Shown: piece by piece, positions 22,158 through 30,463 of the stretch
Layout: each line of letters opens with the position of its first letter
Position numbering within the stretch: position 1 is the first letter of the stretch
The notes under the pieces: model-generated
Seen by the model: the letters and a program-made list of their open reading frames with translations, nothing else
Database searches by the model: none
What the model was told of the DNA's origin: nothing
Translations under genes and position numbers: made by a program
Source: Eubacteriales bacterium
Lineage (GTDB): Bacteria > Bacillota > Clostridia > JAQUNY01
Direction of reading: 5' to 3'
Assembly (NCBI GenBank): GCA_028717405.1
Contig: JAQUNY010000002.1
Location: forward strand, 1-33,939
Length of the DNA stretch: 33,939 nt

Positions 22158-23393
22158 ATGAAAGCAAACCGCGCCATATGGTTCTCACTTTTTTTTATAT
22201 CCGTCGTCTTTATTTATTTTTTCGGCGGTCCTGTTCCGTATACCCTGTTTTATGTTATGTGCATTCTTCCCCTCATAACTCTCATTCTGAACTTTGCTGC
22301 CGTAAAGGGCTTTAAATACACTCAGAGTATTGACATAAAGGACGCTGTCAAGGGGCAGCGGATAGTTTTCCGTTACGGCATACACAACGAAACCCCGGTG
22401 ATCTTCCCCCATGTGAAAATCAAATTCTGCAATTCGGATATAATCTTCGCCCATAATCTTGAAACACTCAATCTAACACTGAAGCCATTCAGCTCGGTCA
22501 CTGAAAATGTTGTGCTCGAATGCAGGTACAGGGGGCAATACGCAATCGGCATTGAGTATTTCGAGTTTATAGATTTTTCAGGCATCTTCAGTTTCAGATA
22601 CAGGATCAAAAATCCATATGTGGTGACCGTTCGCCCGCTTGTGATAAACCTGGGCCGTTTCAGTATAAATACAAGTCTGGCGTCGGAAGTCAATTCCATG
22701 CTGAGTTCAGGTTATCAGGATTTTTCCAGTGTATCATCCATCAGAAAATATGTATACGGAGACAGCCGAAAATCAGTTCACTGGAAACTCACCGCAAAAC
22801 TCGGCGAACTGATGGTAAGGAAATATGAATTTACGAGTGAATCAGAAGCTGTTATGATAATCGATTTTTGTTCTCCCGACCTTGAAAAGATAAATTCCAT
22901 TGCCATGGAAGACAAGCTGGTGGAGGCTGTTGTGGCAGTTTTAAATTATTGCCTCAGCAGGTATATTAAAATAGAATTTGTATATTTCGACGGGGGGATA
23001 GTTAAGAAGATTCTGAAAGAGCCCACAGATTTTGGCGAAATATATGAATTCCTTTCAATAGTTAAGTTTGATCAGGACCTCCCCGTAAGCGATATCTCAG
23101 ATCTCCTGATATCGGAAAAGATCTCTTCTGTTAATTTTTTCATCTTTACCGCCAATCTCGGGGCAGGCGTTTTCAACAGTATCTATAAAGCAAGCATTGC
23201 AGGGCATACCCCTTCACTGGTTTATATTTCACCCGAGGAGCTCACGGGCTCGGCTCCCCCAGACGAAGCGCAAATCCTTTCAGAGCTTGCCGCCCGTGGG
23301 ATAAGCTCATATAAAATCAATATTAAAGGAAGTATAAAAAATATCCTGGAAAACTCCGAGAGAGGAAACCAGTTATTCAGAAAGGACGCATGA
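22158..23393 (+). CDS. DUF58 domain-containing membrane protein
   Basis: 411 residues. Two N-terminal membrane segments (about 7-24 and 27-48) are followed by a beta-rich region (about 55-180) and the DUF58 core with RKYVYGDSRKSVHWKLTAK (about 195-213) and LMVRKYE. The last part (VMIIDFCSPDLEKI onwards) looks like a von Willebrand A-type fold but the MIDAS motif DxSxS is not kept (D-F-C-S). In many bacteria such genes sit between a MoxR AAA+ ATPase and a transglutaminase gene. Here the transglutaminase follows after 9 bp, but no MoxR gene is upstream; hisC is divergent instead. Role is inferred to be in envelope protein assembly. ATG at 22158 follows AGGGG. Confidence 0.85.
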   Translation: MKANRAIWFSLFFISVVFIYFFGGPVPYTLFYVMCILPLITLILNFAAVKGFKYTQSIDIKDAVKGQRIVFRYGIHNETPVIFPHVKIKFCNSDIIFAHNLETLNLTLKPFSSVTENVVLECRYRGQYAIGIEYFEFIDFSGIFSFRYRIKNPYVVTVRPLVINLGRFSINTSLASEVNSMLSSGYQDFSSVSSIRKYVYGDSRKSVHWKLTAKLGELMVRKYEFTSESEAVMIIDFCSPDLEKINSIAMEDKLVEAVVAVLNYCLSRYIKIEFVYFDGGIVKKILKEPTDFGEIYEFLSIVKFDQDLPVSDISDLLISEKISSVNFFIFTANLGAGVFNSIYKASIAGHTPSLVYISPEELTGSAPPDEAQILSELAARGISSYKINIKGSIKNILENSERGNQLFRKDA

Positions 23394-23402
23394 CAGGGAC
23401 AC

Positions 23403-25829
23403 ATGGCAGAGATGTATCATTACACTGAAGAACCCCCCGCTAAATCAGGCGCCTCTATTATCATTGGCAGCTTTGCAGACATGGCTCATTCTTCTCTGAC
23501 AGCCTTTGCTCTTGCACTTATTGTCAATGCTGCCTTCTTACTTGATATTCACCCGGCCGCAGCCGCGTTATATTCCGTTTTCTTTACCCTGCTTGCATTT
23601 GTCTTCTTCGGCAGGGCACTGAAATATCGTATCTATATGGCGGTGGCAGCCTTTATACTCTACCCTTTATTCATTTTGTCGTATTCCGGCGGAAGCTTTG
23701 CGGAAGCCTGGGCAAAAACAGCCGTTTTTTTCAGATGGGCACGTGATTACATTTCAGGATATGAAAACTATCATTTACTGTTTGTTCCTGTTCTCTCAAT
23801 CATCCTTACCGCCTTCCTGTCATTCTTTGTATATTTTACGGTCGTCAGACTCCGCTCCTTCACAGCCGTGCTTGTTCTGTCATGCTTTGTGATCGGTATA
23901 CAATATATTTTTGAACTGCCTGAGGAATACGCCGGTTTTTTGATCCTGCTTGCTCTGTTGCTTATACAGTATATGAGGTCGGCAGGCGGAAGAATAAGGG
24001 ATGAACGTCCCGGCAAGTATGAGCCCGCAGGGCATTATGCTTTATGGATAATACCCTTGTGCCTGCTTGCGGTATTTGCAGCCGTGCGGCTGCCCGAGAG
24101 TTCCCGTCCGGTCCAGTGGCCATGGCTGGATTCAAAGCTTAACAGGCTTATGGGCATGCAGGGCGCAACATACATGTCCGAGTTTGACATAGCAGAGCTG
24201 ACTGCCGGCAGCAATGACGAAGTCTCCCTCGGAGGTGATCTTGAACTTAATGATAATGTTGTGCTGATAGTCAATTCACCCAGGTTCATGTACCTTAAAG
24301 CTGCTTCCAGAGATCATTACACAGGGCATTCCTGGCTGATGACAGATAAAAGCGTGCTTGCGGCAGATGATCCCGAAAACAGTGTATTAAAAGACACTCT
24401 CGTGATGCTGGAAGGCCTCAGGGAAAGCGGTGACGGGCTCGGTTCGGTTTCCGGCTTTTTCTTTACCGATAAGATAACCATACGCTTTGCAAATATCCAA
24501 ACCAAATCGATTTTTGCACCCGCAAAAATCAATAATATGAATTTCAGTGCAGCCTCCGAAAAAAGTATTTTTGTAAATACCAATGGCATACTGGTTTCAA
24601 AAAAGCTGAACAAAAAGCCTTTTACATATACTTTAAGCGTTTTTACCCCGAAATATTCAAATCCTGAGTTCAGAGACTTTTTGCGAAAAAGCGGGACATC
24701 TGCTTATGATGGCTTTGAAAGCAGATATATCGCTGATGATTATCTGAGCAAATACCTGCAGCTGCCGCAGACACTCCCTGTAAGAGTGAAAGAGATGGCG
24801 GCACGACTCACTGAAGCTGCTGAAAATGATTATGACAAGGCAAAAGCTATTGAATCATTTTTATCTTCTAATTATGCTTACACTCTGAAGCCCGGGTCCG
24901 TTCCGCCCGACAAGGATTTTGTAGACCATTTCCTGTTTGGCGAAAGAAAGGGTTATTGTACATATTTCGCCTCGGCAATGACCATTCTGGCCAGATGCTC
25001 AGGCCTTCCGGCAAGATATGTCGAAGGTTATATGCTGCCTCCTGTATCGGACACAGACAAGAATTATGTGGTAACCAACAAGCTGGCTCACGCCTGGGCG
25101 GAGATATACCTTGAAGGTTATGGCTGGCTGCCGTTTGAGCCGACTGCTGCATATAACAGCCTTTTCTATTCATCGCCTGCCGCATCCGAAAAAGATGGTT
25201 CCGGATATTCCCCCTCGACTCCCTATGATGAATTTTGGGAAGAACTGCTCGAGGAAGACGGTGATTTTGAGGTGCCGCTGCCTGATCGTTCAAGAATCTT
25301 AATATACATTTTGATCCCTGCCGGCGCCATACTCTTACTGGCACTTGCAGCCATGCTTTTCAACAACAGGAAAGACTCATTCAGAAAATGGAGCTTCAGC
25401 CGCATGAGCCCGGGCGCCGGTATCGCGGGTATGTATTCGCATATGGTCAAAAGGCTGGGTTTTATCGGGCATCCGATGCTGGGGCATGAAACGCCGGGCG
25501 AGTATCTCGCAAGGATAAGAGAAAACAAATTAAACACTGCCGCTTCCAGGCCAAAGCCAGGCTTATTTATAACCTGGCTGAACTCAGGGTTTGGCCGCGA
25601 CAAGGATGAAGGCTCAGATGACAATGTCGGTGAATATGCGCGGTTCATCTCCGGTTTTGCCAGAACTACCGAATTGTTTGAAAAGGCGCGGTACGGTAAC
25701 ACCGATATAGTCAGCGAGCACGACAAATACGAAGTGTTCAGGATCTATAACAATATGTCGTATTTTGAATCATATTATCTGGGCAGACTGCGATATTTTC
25801 TGCTGCATTACCTGGCCGGCGCCATATGA
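23403..25829 (+). CDS. Transglutaminase-like membrane protein (TgpA-like)
   Basis: 808 residues. Five or six membrane segments lie in residues about 33-230, then a large extracellular region with the transglutaminase core, a further membrane segment (about 635-655) and a cytoplasmic C-terminal region (DUF4129-like). The core has IESFLSSNYAYTL, RKGYCTYFASAMTILAR with catalytic-type Cys519, GLPARYVEGY, and HAWAEIYLEGYGWLPFEPT with His563 and the acidic position just after. Proteins of this layout may act as proteases or cross-linkers outside the membrane; substrate unknown. It starts 9 bp after the DUF58 gene and ends 2 bp from the stop of the convergent methionine synthase gene, leaving no room for a terminator. 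Confidence 0.88.
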   Translation: MAEMYHYTEEPPAKSGASIIIGSFADMAHSSLTAFALALIVNAAFLLDIHPAAAALYSVFFTLLAFVFFGRALKYRIYMAVAAFILYPLFILSYSGGSFAEAWAKTAVFFRWARDYISGYENYHLLFVPVLSIILTAFLSFFVYFTVVRLRSFTAVLVLSCFVIGIQYIFELPEEYAGFLILLALLLIQYMRSAGGRIRDERPGKYEPAGHYALWIIPLCLLAVFAAVRLPESSRPVQWPWLDSKLNRLMGMQGATYMSEFDIAELTAGSNDEVSLGGDLELNDNVVLIVNSPRFMYLKAASRDHYTGHSWLMTDKSVLAADDPENSVLKDTLVMLEGLRESGDGLGSVSGFFFTDKITIRFANIQTKSIFAPAKINNMNFSAASEKSIFVNTNGILVSKKLNKKPFTYTLSVFTPKYSNPEFRDFLRKSGTSAYDGFESRYIADDYLSKYLQLPQTLPVRVKEMAARLTEAAENDYDKAKAIESFLSSNYAYTLKPGSVPPDKDFVDHFLFGERKGYCTYFASAMTILARCSGLPARYVEGYMLPPVSDTDKNYVVTNKLAHAWAEIYLEGYGWLPFEPTAAYNSLFYSSPAASEKDGSGYSPSTPYDEFWEELLEEDGDFEVPLPDRSRILIYILIPAGAILLLALAAMLFNNRKDSFRKWSFSRMSPGAGIAGMYSHMVKRLGFIGHPMLGHETPGEYLARIRENKLNTAASRPKPGLFITWLNSGFGRDKDEGSDDNVGEYARFISGFARTTELFEKARYGNTDIVSEHDKYEVFRIYNNMSYFESYYLGRLRYFLLHYLAGAI

Positions 25830-25831
25830 GT

Positions 25832-28339
25832 CTAGCCGGAAATAAGCCTTTCAACAAGCTTGACTGCTTCGTAAGCGTCTTTTGCATACCCGTCAGCTCC
25901 GATTTCGCCGGCATATTTCTTGTCTACGGCAGCTCCCCCCACAATGACCCTGCATTTCGGCAGCCGCTCTCTGGCCATGGCGATAACAGTTTTCATCCCA
26001 GGCATTGTCGTAGTCATCAGGGCTGAAACCCCAATTATTTCCGCATTGTGCTGAGCCGCAGAACCGATGATTTTTTCAACGGGCACATCCTTTCCAAGAT
26101 CTATCACATTATGCCCGTAGTTTTTCAGCATCAGTGCCACAATATTTTTGCCTATGTCATGTATGTCCCCTTTTACTGCAGCAAGGACCACTGTTGCCTT
26201 ACCGGTACGATTATTATCCGTGTCCTTTTGATCCCCGCAGGCACGGCCGACTCCCTGCCGTCCCTTTTCCTCAGCTTCATTAAGGGTTTGTGCCGCAACC
26301 AGCGGTCCGAGATAGTCCATACCTGTCTTCATCACATCAGCGCTGCCTATCAGCTGGGGAAGGTAATATTTTTTACTTTCATAAAGCTCGCCTACCTTGT
26401 TGATTGCAGGTATCATAATATTGTCGATAATATCCCGGGGTTTTGCTCCGGCGGCCGAATATTCCTCAATGTAGTTTATGATATTTCTGGCATCTCCTTT
26501 TAGAACAGCATTATATATTTTTACGCCAGGATCTTTCTCATTGTCCACGGTTGCCCCGCTGACGCCCTCCCCGGCAAAATGCGAAATATATTCGGCGCTG
26601 TTCATGTCCGCCATTGTCAGCACATTACACGCGAGCCTCACATTCATGAATACCTCATTTGAAGGATTTGCAATAACCGTTGAAAGACCTGCCGCCGCGG
26701 CCATGGCGAAAAATGCAGAGTTGACCCAATGCCTTTCCGGGAGCCCGAATGAAACATTTGAAAGGCCTATAACAGTATGGCATCCATAAACAGCGGAGCA
26801 CCATCTGATGAGCTCAAGTGTTTGCATGGCAGCGTTCCGGTCCGATGAAACAGACATCATAAGACCGTCAGCCAGGATATCCTGCCTTGTATAGCCATAA
26901 GCCTGAGCCCTTTCAGCTATCTGTTTTATGAGGGCGGCGCGGCCTTCGGCATTTTCCGGAATGCCCCCGTCGCCAACCGGAAGGGCAATGATCATGGCTC
27001 CGTATTTTACGGCAACAGGCAGCATTTTTTCTATCCGGTCCTTTTCAAGTGAGATCGAGTTGACAAGTGCCCTTCCGGGATATACACGCAGTGCGGCTTC
27101 AAGTGCTTCCGGCGATGATGTGTCAAAGCAGAGCGGTATATGGACTGAATTGCTGAGATTGATTGCCAGATTTTTCATCATGCCGGCTTCGTCGATCCCA
27201 GGAACTCCCGCATTCACATCCAATATCGCTGCTCCTGCCTGTACCTGTTCAAATGCAAGTGCCTCGGCTTCATCGAACAATCCCTGCCTGAATTCCTCGC
27301 GGAGCTTCTTCTTGCCTGTCGGGTTTATTTTCTCGCCGATCACAGCCAGAGGATATCCCTTCCCAAGGAAAACCGTCTGTCTGACTGATGTGAGAGCACC
27401 GAATCCTTTTTTCAATGGCGGTGCGGCCGCCCTTAGTCTTTTCCCGGATATCTGTTTTCTGATTTCTTTAATATATTCAGGAGTGGTCCCGCAACATCCT
27501 CCCAGAAGATTCACTCCGGCTTTGGCAAAGCTTTCGGTATACTCGGCGAAGCTCTCCGGACCCATGTCGAAAACAGTTGCGCCGTCTTCCAGCTTGGGTA
27601 CTCCGGCGTTTGGCTTTGCATAAACCGGTACTCTGGCATAAGGTTTCATCTTTGACACAGCCTCAACCATTTTCTCCGGTCCGGTAGAGCAGTTGCACCC
27701 CACCGCGTCAGCCCCCATGCTCTGAAGCGTGATCAGCGCCGTAACAGGATCAGTGCCGGTCAGGGTACGGGCTTTTTCGTCAAAACTCATACTTACCAGG
27801 ACAGGAAGCGCACATGTTTCCTTCACAGCTATCAGCGCCGCCCTTGCCTCATTTATGTCTATCATGGTCTCGATGACAAACAGGTCAACTCCGCCCTCAA
27901 GCAGGCCTTCAGCCTGTTCTTTATATATATTGATGCACTCCTCAAAATCAAGCTCGCCGACAGGCTCAAGAAAATCGCCTGTGGGCGCTATGTCGCCTGC
28001 GACAAGGCAATTCCTGCCTTCTGCCGTTTTCTTTGATAAGCAGGCAAGCCTCCTGTTGATTTCTCTGACTTCCCCGCCTTTTCCAAAGCTTTCGAGTTTG
28101 ACCCTGTTTGCACCGAAAGTACAGGTGAAAATGATCTCTGCTCCTGCATCGATATATTCAGATTGAATAGCGGCAAGTATATGAGCATTTTCAAGCGCCC
28201 ACAGCTCAGGGCAAGCCCCATGGGGCATCCCTCTTCTCTGAAGCTCGGTCCCTGTGGCGCCGTCAAGGATCACTATCCTTCCATCAGACGCGCCTCCGGA
28301 ATTATGTTTTAAAAAATCACCAAGTTCTGTCCTGTTCAT
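25832..28339 (-). CDS. metH: Cobalamin-dependent methionine synthase (without reactivation domain)
   Basis: 835 residues against about 1200 in E. coli MetH, because the C-terminal reactivation domain is encoded separately. It methylates homocysteine using methyltetrahydrofolate and B12. Module order: homocysteine-binding barrel (about 15-300) with DGATGTELQRRG and zinc ligands C217, C282 and C283; pterin-binding domain (about 325-590) with GEKINPTGKKKL and DVNAGVPGIDE; B12 cap and binding domains (about 615-835) with GDIHDIGKN, that is D725-x-H727-x-x-G730, H727 being the lower cobalt ligand. Between cap and B12-binding parts lies a hydrophilic insert (about 690-715). The stop is 2 bp from the transglutaminase stop. 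It starts 17 bp after the activation-domain gene, forming one operon. Confidence 0.94.
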   Translation of the reverse strand: MNRTELGDFLKHNSGGASDGRIVILDGATGTELQRRGMPHGACPELWALENAHILAAIQSEYIDAGAEIIFTCTFGANRVKLESFGKGGEVREINRRLACLSKKTAEGRNCLVAGDIAPTGDFLEPVGELDFEECINIYKEQAEGLLEGGVDLFVIETMIDINEARAALIAVKETCALPVLVSMSFDEKARTLTGTDPVTALITLQSMGADAVGCNCSTGPEKMVEAVSKMKPYARVPVYAKPNAGVPKLEDGATVFDMGPESFAEYTESFAKAGVNLLGGCCGTTPEYIKEIRKQISGKRLRAAAPPLKKGFGALTSVRQTVFLGKGYPLAVIGEKINPTGKKKLREEFRQGLFDEAEALAFEQVQAGAAILDVNAGVPGIDEAGMMKNLAINLSNSVHIPLCFDTSSPEALEAALRVYPGRALVNSISLEKDRIEKMLPVAVKYGAMIIALPVGDGGIPENAEGRAALIKQIAERAQAYGYTRQDILADGLMMSVSSDRNAAMQTLELIRWCSAVYGCHTVIGLSNVSFGLPERHWVNSAFFAMAAAAGLSTVIANPSNEVFMNVRLACNVLTMADMNSAEYISHFAGEGVSGATVDNEKDPGVKIYNAVLKGDARNIINYIEEYSAAGAKPRDIIDNIMIPAINKVGELYESKKYYLPQLIGSADVMKTGMDYLGPLVAAQTLNEAEEKGRQGVGRACGDQKDTDNNRTGKATVVLAAVKGDIHDIGKNIVALMLKNYGHNVIDLGKDVPVEKIIGSAAQHNAEIIGVSALMTTTMPGMKTVIAMARERLPKCRVIVGGAAVDKKYAGEIGADGYAKDAYEAVKLVERLISG

Positions 28340-28356
28340 TTATATGTCTATCCTCC

Positions 28357-29124
28357 CTATCTCGCTCTAAGGACTCCGGCTATGGCTGCAACTGATTTCT
28401 CCGGCTGCAGCATGTACATTTTGTTTATGCTGATCCCGATTTTTTCAAGATCAAGCAGTTCATATATGGTCTTCTGGTACGAAAGATCAAGGTCTCCGTA
28501 TCCCGGGCTATATCTTCGCCTTGTGAGTTTCTCTCCTTTAAGTGCAAGAACCCTGTTAAGCATGTCGGTGATCACATCAAGCGCGGCATCGGCTGTTTGC
28601 GATGCCACAGAGTCAAGGATCACAGCCTTTGCCTTATTTCCGTGCATTAATTCATTATTGATCAATTCAATTATTTCACTGCCTGCTGTAGCAGCCATAA
28701 ACAGGATCTCAGGGCAACCGCCAAGGAAATCGACAAGGTCTGCTGAGTATAACCGAATGCCATTTTCAAGTTCAAGTGATCCTTCTTCTGAGTGTTCTGC
28801 ATTGAATACCTGGCCTTTATGTGCTGTCTGTTCCTCATGCGTTGTCTGTTTTTTTTGTGTCACTTGTTCTGAATCTTCTGTAATTTCTCCTTTTAGTACC
28901 TTTATGTATCTGTAAGCCCCGGCAAGCCTGCATACTGCTTTGCCTGTGTTCAGGCATTCCTCCAGCAGCTCATTCTGCGCTGCATCCATCTCAGTCCTGC
29001 CGCTGCTGAAGCCAAGTCTGCTGAGGACTCTTGCCCTGTCAGGAGTGACCTCTATATTTTTCAGATACCTGGTCCTGTACGCCCCCTGTGGTGCGGCATA
29101 TACAGTCTTAATAGCTTTGTCCAT
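28357..29124 (-). CDS. Methionine synthase activation (MetH reactivation) domain protein
   Basis: 255 residues. Family members bind S-adenosylmethionine and re-methylate oxidised cobalamin on MetH. The diagnostic RRRYSPGYGDLDLSYQ lies at about 202-217, with KIGISIN and MYMLQPEKSVAAIAG after it. It is upstream of metH in the same operon, so the two genes together replace a full-length MetH. Residues about 76-110 are a hydrophilic insert with six-residue repeats (EQVTQK, KQTTHE, EQTAHK), which I do not expect in the family; see the repeat at 28820-28873. ATG at 29124 has AAGGG upstream. Promoter candidate at 29240-29268. Confidence 0.9.
   Translation of the reverse strand: MDKAIKTVYAAPQGAYRTRYLKNIEVTPDRARVLSRLGFSSGRTEMDAAQNELLEECLNTGKAVCRLAGAYRYIKVLKGEITEDSEQVTQKKQTTHEEQTAHKGQVFNAEHSEEGSLELENGIRLYSADLVDFLGGCPEILFMAATAGSEIIELINNELMHGNKAKAVILDSVASQTADAALDVITDMLNRVLALKGEKLTRRRYSPGYGDLDLSYQKTIYELLDLEKIGISINKMYMLQPEKSVAAIAGVLRAR
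28820..28873. repeat. Three degenerate 18-bp tandem units in the methionine synthase activation gene
   Basis: Units start at 28820, 28838 and 28856. The first two share TG-G-TGTCTGTT; the third is more diverged. Each codes for six residues in frame and makes up the hydrophilic insert of the protein. Confidence 0.6.
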
Positions 29125-29178
29125 ACTTGACCCTTATCTTCGCCATCTTTCTGCTATTTAATACTTTTTCTTTTAATT

Positions 29179-29216
29179 ACTTCCTAATACGTTTATATAC
29201 TTCTTAATACATTTAT
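29179..29216. repeat. Direct repeat in the leader of the metH operon
   Basis: Two 18-bp copies (29179-29196 and 29199-29216) differ at 2 positions and have a 20-bp period; a weaker third copy starts near 29220. They lie between the promoter candidate at 29240-29268 and the start codon, so they are in the 5' untranslated region. They may be control sites or slippage products in AT-rich DNA. Confidence 0.55.
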
Positions 29217-29239
29217 TATGCTTCTATATTCTTTTATAT

Positions 29240-29268
29240 ATATTATATCCATACCAAATACAAGTCAA
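29240..29268 (-). promoter_or_regulatory. Promoter for the metH operon
   Basis: TTGACT (29268-29263) and TAATAT (29245-29240) are 17 nt apart; an overlapping perfect TATAAT lies at 15 nt. The leader is about 108 nt, AT-rich, with direct repeats. I see no SAM or cobalamin riboswitch motifs. Confidence 0.55.
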
Positions 29269-29286
29269 CAAAAATTTGTATCTTCT

Positions 29287-30435
29287 TTATTTTATCCTCC
29301 TGCGCTCCCAGCCAGGTTCAAAAAGCCTCAGACAATTCATCGGACCATATGGATGTTTTTGAGCGGCGCTTTCGTCCAGCTCGACCCCTGTGCCGGACGT
29401 CTCAGGCGCCTCAAGATAGCCTCCGGTAACTTTGGGGTACCCCCTGAGGACTTCCCTGGCCCAATCTGTCTGAAAATCATCAAAGCATTCCTGTATCATT
29501 ATGTTTGTCGCCGCCATTCCGACCTGTACTGAAGCTGCCGTAGTCATCGGGCTTTGTGCATTGTGCGGAGCCACCCACGCGTTATAGCTCCGGGCTACGG
29601 CGCAGGCATCCATAAGCCCGCTGATTCCTCCTATTCTCAGTACTTCCGGCTGAACAATATCCACCGAGCCTCCTGAAAGCAGCTGCCTCAGCTCTCTTGT
29701 CGATGCAAAGCGCTCGCCTGACGCAACCGGTACTCCAACCGCTCTGGCGACTTCATTTGTCAGACCCGTATCAAGTGAATATACGGGTGTTTCAAACCAC
29801 ATTGGCCTGTATTCCGCAAGAAGGTTCCCCAGTCTTATCGCAGTGCTCGCAGAAAACCTGTCATGAGCCTCTATCATTATATCGACATCTTCGCCTGCCG
29901 CCTTTCGTACTGCTGCCACTATTGAAAGAGACAATTTTTCCTCCGCTTTGTCCATATACATATATGCCGTTCCAAAAGGATCAAATTTCAGCGCGGTATA
30001 TCCCATCTCAACTACGCTTGCAGCTCTCTCGGCAAAGAATCCCGGATCCCTCGGTCCCTGATACCATCCGTTCGCATATGCTCTTATCTTCTTGCGGGTC
30101 TTGCCGCCAAGCATACGGTAAAGTGGCTGGCCGCAGGCTTTTGCAGTTATATCCCAGCATGCGATATCGATCCCGCTGATAAATGCAGTGAATACCGGAT
30201 CCTCCGCCAGGAAAAGTGCTTTTCTGATTTTATCTGTCAGAGCGTTTATGTCGCGCGGATCTTCTCCCAGTATCAGATGCCTCAGCTCGTCAGGGACCGC
30301 TTCCACCGCCTTCGCCCCGAGTCCTCTGGTACATTCGCCCAGACCGTCTATTCCTTCGTCTGTGTACAGCTTTACAAATACCCAGTTTTTCCATGGATTG
30401 CCCACTATAAACATTTTTAAATCGATGATTTTCAT
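29287..30435 (-). CDS. Mandelate racemase/muconate lactonizing enzyme family protein (galactonate dehydratase-like)
   Basis: 382 residues from the ATG at 30435, which has GAGGAG 9 nt before it; the frame is open 45 codons further but that part overlaps the AraC gene and has no family resemblance. Enolase-superfamily layout: N-terminal capping domain (1-115), then a barrel with metal ligands inferred at E189, E215 (WFETP) and E241 (SGERF), catalytic-type His191 (EAHDR) and His291 (APHNAQSP). The EAH and APH positions fit the acid-sugar dehydratase group of which DgoD is the model; E-T-P replaces the common E-E-P. Probably dehydrates an aldonate to a 2-keto-3-deoxy acid; the substrate is not determined. 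It lies 28 bp after the AraC gene and is probably cotranscribed. Confidence 0.85.
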   Translation of the reverse strand: MKIIDLKMFIVGNPWKNWVFVKLYTDEGIDGLGECTRGLGAKAVEAVPDELRHLILGEDPRDINALTDKIRKALFLAEDPVFTAFISGIDIACWDITAKACGQPLYRMLGGKTRKKIRAYANGWYQGPRDPGFFAERAASVVEMGYTALKFDPFGTAYMYMDKAEEKLSLSIVAAVRKAAGEDVDIMIEAHDRFSASTAIRLGNLLAEYRPMWFETPVYSLDTGLTNEVARAVGVPVASGERFASTRELRQLLSGGSVDIVQPEVLRIGGISGLMDACAVARSYNAWVAPHNAQSPMTTAASVQVGMAATNIMIQECFDDFQTDWAREVLRGYPKVTGGYLEAPETSGTGVELDESAAQKHPYGPMNCLRLFEPGWERRRIK

Positions 30436-30463
30436 TTTCTTTTGCTCCTCTCTCTGTTCTGCA

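Noticed and set aside
25832..28339. metH as a truncated pseudogene because the C-terminal domain is missing
   Set aside because: The missing reactivation domain is encoded intact by the adjacent upstream gene; split forms are normal in Clostridia.
29125..29286. SAM, cobalamin or T-box riboswitch before the metH operon
   Set aside because: The leader is short and AT-rich with no conserved boxes of these elements.
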